Of a stretch of 64,000 nucleotides of DNA, positions 63,029 to 64,000 are shown in pieces. Made by a program: the position numbers and the translations under genes. Positions within the stretch are counted from its first letter, which is position 1. Each line of letters begins with the position of its first letter. Below the pieces are notes generated by a model that saw only the letters and a program-made list of their open reading frames with translations, was not told where the DNA came from and did no database searches. Source of the stretch: Neckera pumila (lineage: Eukaryota > Streptophyta > Bryopsida > Hypnales > Neckeraceae); NCBI GenBank assembly GCA_963969595.1, contig OZ018416.1, positions 11,796,065 through 11,860,064 on the forward strand, given 5' to 3'.

Positions 63029-64000
63029 TTATGTGCTTGTTTGAACCTTCCTATTTTTAGAACCTTCAACAAACAAACTACCATGACGCTTAGCAGGCAT
63101 GAAGGGTGAAGTTGAAGAATCTCCCTTGTCTAAATTTTGTGTTGGTTCTTGTCCTTTCAATGCTTCCAATTCTTCCAAACATAGCATTCGAAACTTTTGT
63201 TCAAAGCATGCTTTAGGATCCCATTCTTGAATCTCATACAGTTTATTTCCTTTGTAATTTGATTCATTGGTGAGATCCCCAAAGTAATGGCTCACAATAA
63301 ATGACAAATCCCCAAAGACATCTTCAATGGTTGGACGATTGCTTTCTTCAAGTGCTAAGCATGAAGATGCAAGCTTGAAGATTTGCTCTAAAATCTTCAA
63401 ATTGAAAGTTGGTGTAATCTTTGGATCAATAATATTCGTCAACCTTCCCTCCGCACATTGTTTTAACACCTACCAATCAACAAATAACCATTTCAAATAA
63501 ATCCAATTCATACAAAAAAATCCTTCACTTTATTGCCAAAGACCTTATTCGACATAAGCCCACATTAATCTTCTACTAAACATTAAAACTATTCCTAGTA
63601 GCAATCTTAGAATGAAGGGAACTTAAGACAATAGATTGGGTTGTCTTACAACCTAGCAAGATGTTCTTTGAGAATATTAGTGAACCATTAATCCCCCCAC
63701 AATTTAACCCAAACAAAATAATGTAAGGGAATTTCCTTGCAGTTAGACAAATCTAATCAATGCTAAATTGAATATATATTTTTTCAAGGCTTAACTTGTA
63801 ACTTACAGCCCACAAGTTGCATTCACAATTATGCATATTATAGAGACACTCACAATATCATAAGTCCAAAAAAATACCAAGTATCAAGAGGAAAAGAAAG
63901 AAATTACCCATCTTCGAGTAAAGCACTCATCACTAGGAAGATTTAACTCTGCAAGTTGTTTCCCTGTGAAGATTTCGACCAACAATTCTCCAAACGAGTA
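63029..64000 (-). CDS. Receptor-like (RLK/Pelle) kinase, C-terminal part
   Basis: The gene enters from the right edge, so only its 3' end is seen. Exon 64000-63908 encodes YSFGELLVEIFTGKQ (kinase subdomain IX, normally preceded by the aspartate of D-x-Y/W-S-F-G) and ends in TGG|GTAATT. The last exon, 63469-63029, starts after GGTAG and continues in phase: VLKQCAEGRLTNIIDPKI, then CLALEESNRPTIEDV, whose NRPT is the subdomain XI arginine region. A ~90-residue tail, rich in charged residues, ends KNRKVQTST. Such kinases usually signal from the plasma membrane, but the ectodomain is outside the window. The stop TAA is followed in the same frame, six codons later, by the start of the next gene, so the two may once have been one reading frame. 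Confidence 0.75.

Overview
The window is nuclear DNA of a green plant, probably a non-angiosperm land plant or close streptophyte relative with a large, repeat-rich genome. The evidence is AT-rich sequence, GT-AG introns, a VMA21-like protein of the plant type, a plant-style DIM1 relic, an RLK/Pelle kinase tail and abundant small inverted-repeat transposons. I cannot name the species. Protein-coding content is low. Most long open frames here are chance frames in AT-rich or repeat DNA.

Layout. Positions 1-2300 are AT-rich with one long foldback. Positions ~2310-11290 (copy A) and ~23150-32180 (copy B) are a colinear segmental duplication of about 9 kb, in direct orientation, about 21 kb apart. 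Each copy carries one two-exon, minus-strand gene for an acidic, repeat-containing protein that I do not recognise. Copy A has six repeat units and a frameshifting 23-base deletion near the 3' end. Copy B has one unit, an intact tail and an internal duplication in exon 1. The 11.9 kb between the copies and the DNA from 32.2 to 42 kb are filled with non-autonomous DNA transposons, tandem repeats and featureless AT-rich sequence.

Positions 42.4-47.3 kb form the conserved gene island. It holds a SOSS-B/hSSB-type single-stranded DNA binding protein (two coding exons, minus), a VMA21-like V-ATPase assembly protein (minus, only 167 bases upstream) and, facing away on the plus strand, a decayed but intron-containing DIM1 (18S rRNA adenine dimethyltransferase) pseudogene. 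From 49.5 to 60 kb the DNA is a dense field of TTAA-flanked inverted-repeat elements. The right edge (60.9-64 kb) carries, on the minus strand, the C-terminal part of a receptor-like kinase. It is followed 18 bases later, in the same frame, by a broken gene of unknown family.

The strongest signal in the window is a set of transposon families with termini TTAA-CCC(C/T)...(A/G)GGG-TTAA. Two insertions (13444-14047 and 49565-50489) have related empty sites inside this same window in which a single TTAA remains. This is direct evidence for a TTAA target duplication, the hallmark of piggyBac-type transposition, which is rarely reported from plants. One family member (55106-55856) is an almost complete hairpin with ~370-base arms.
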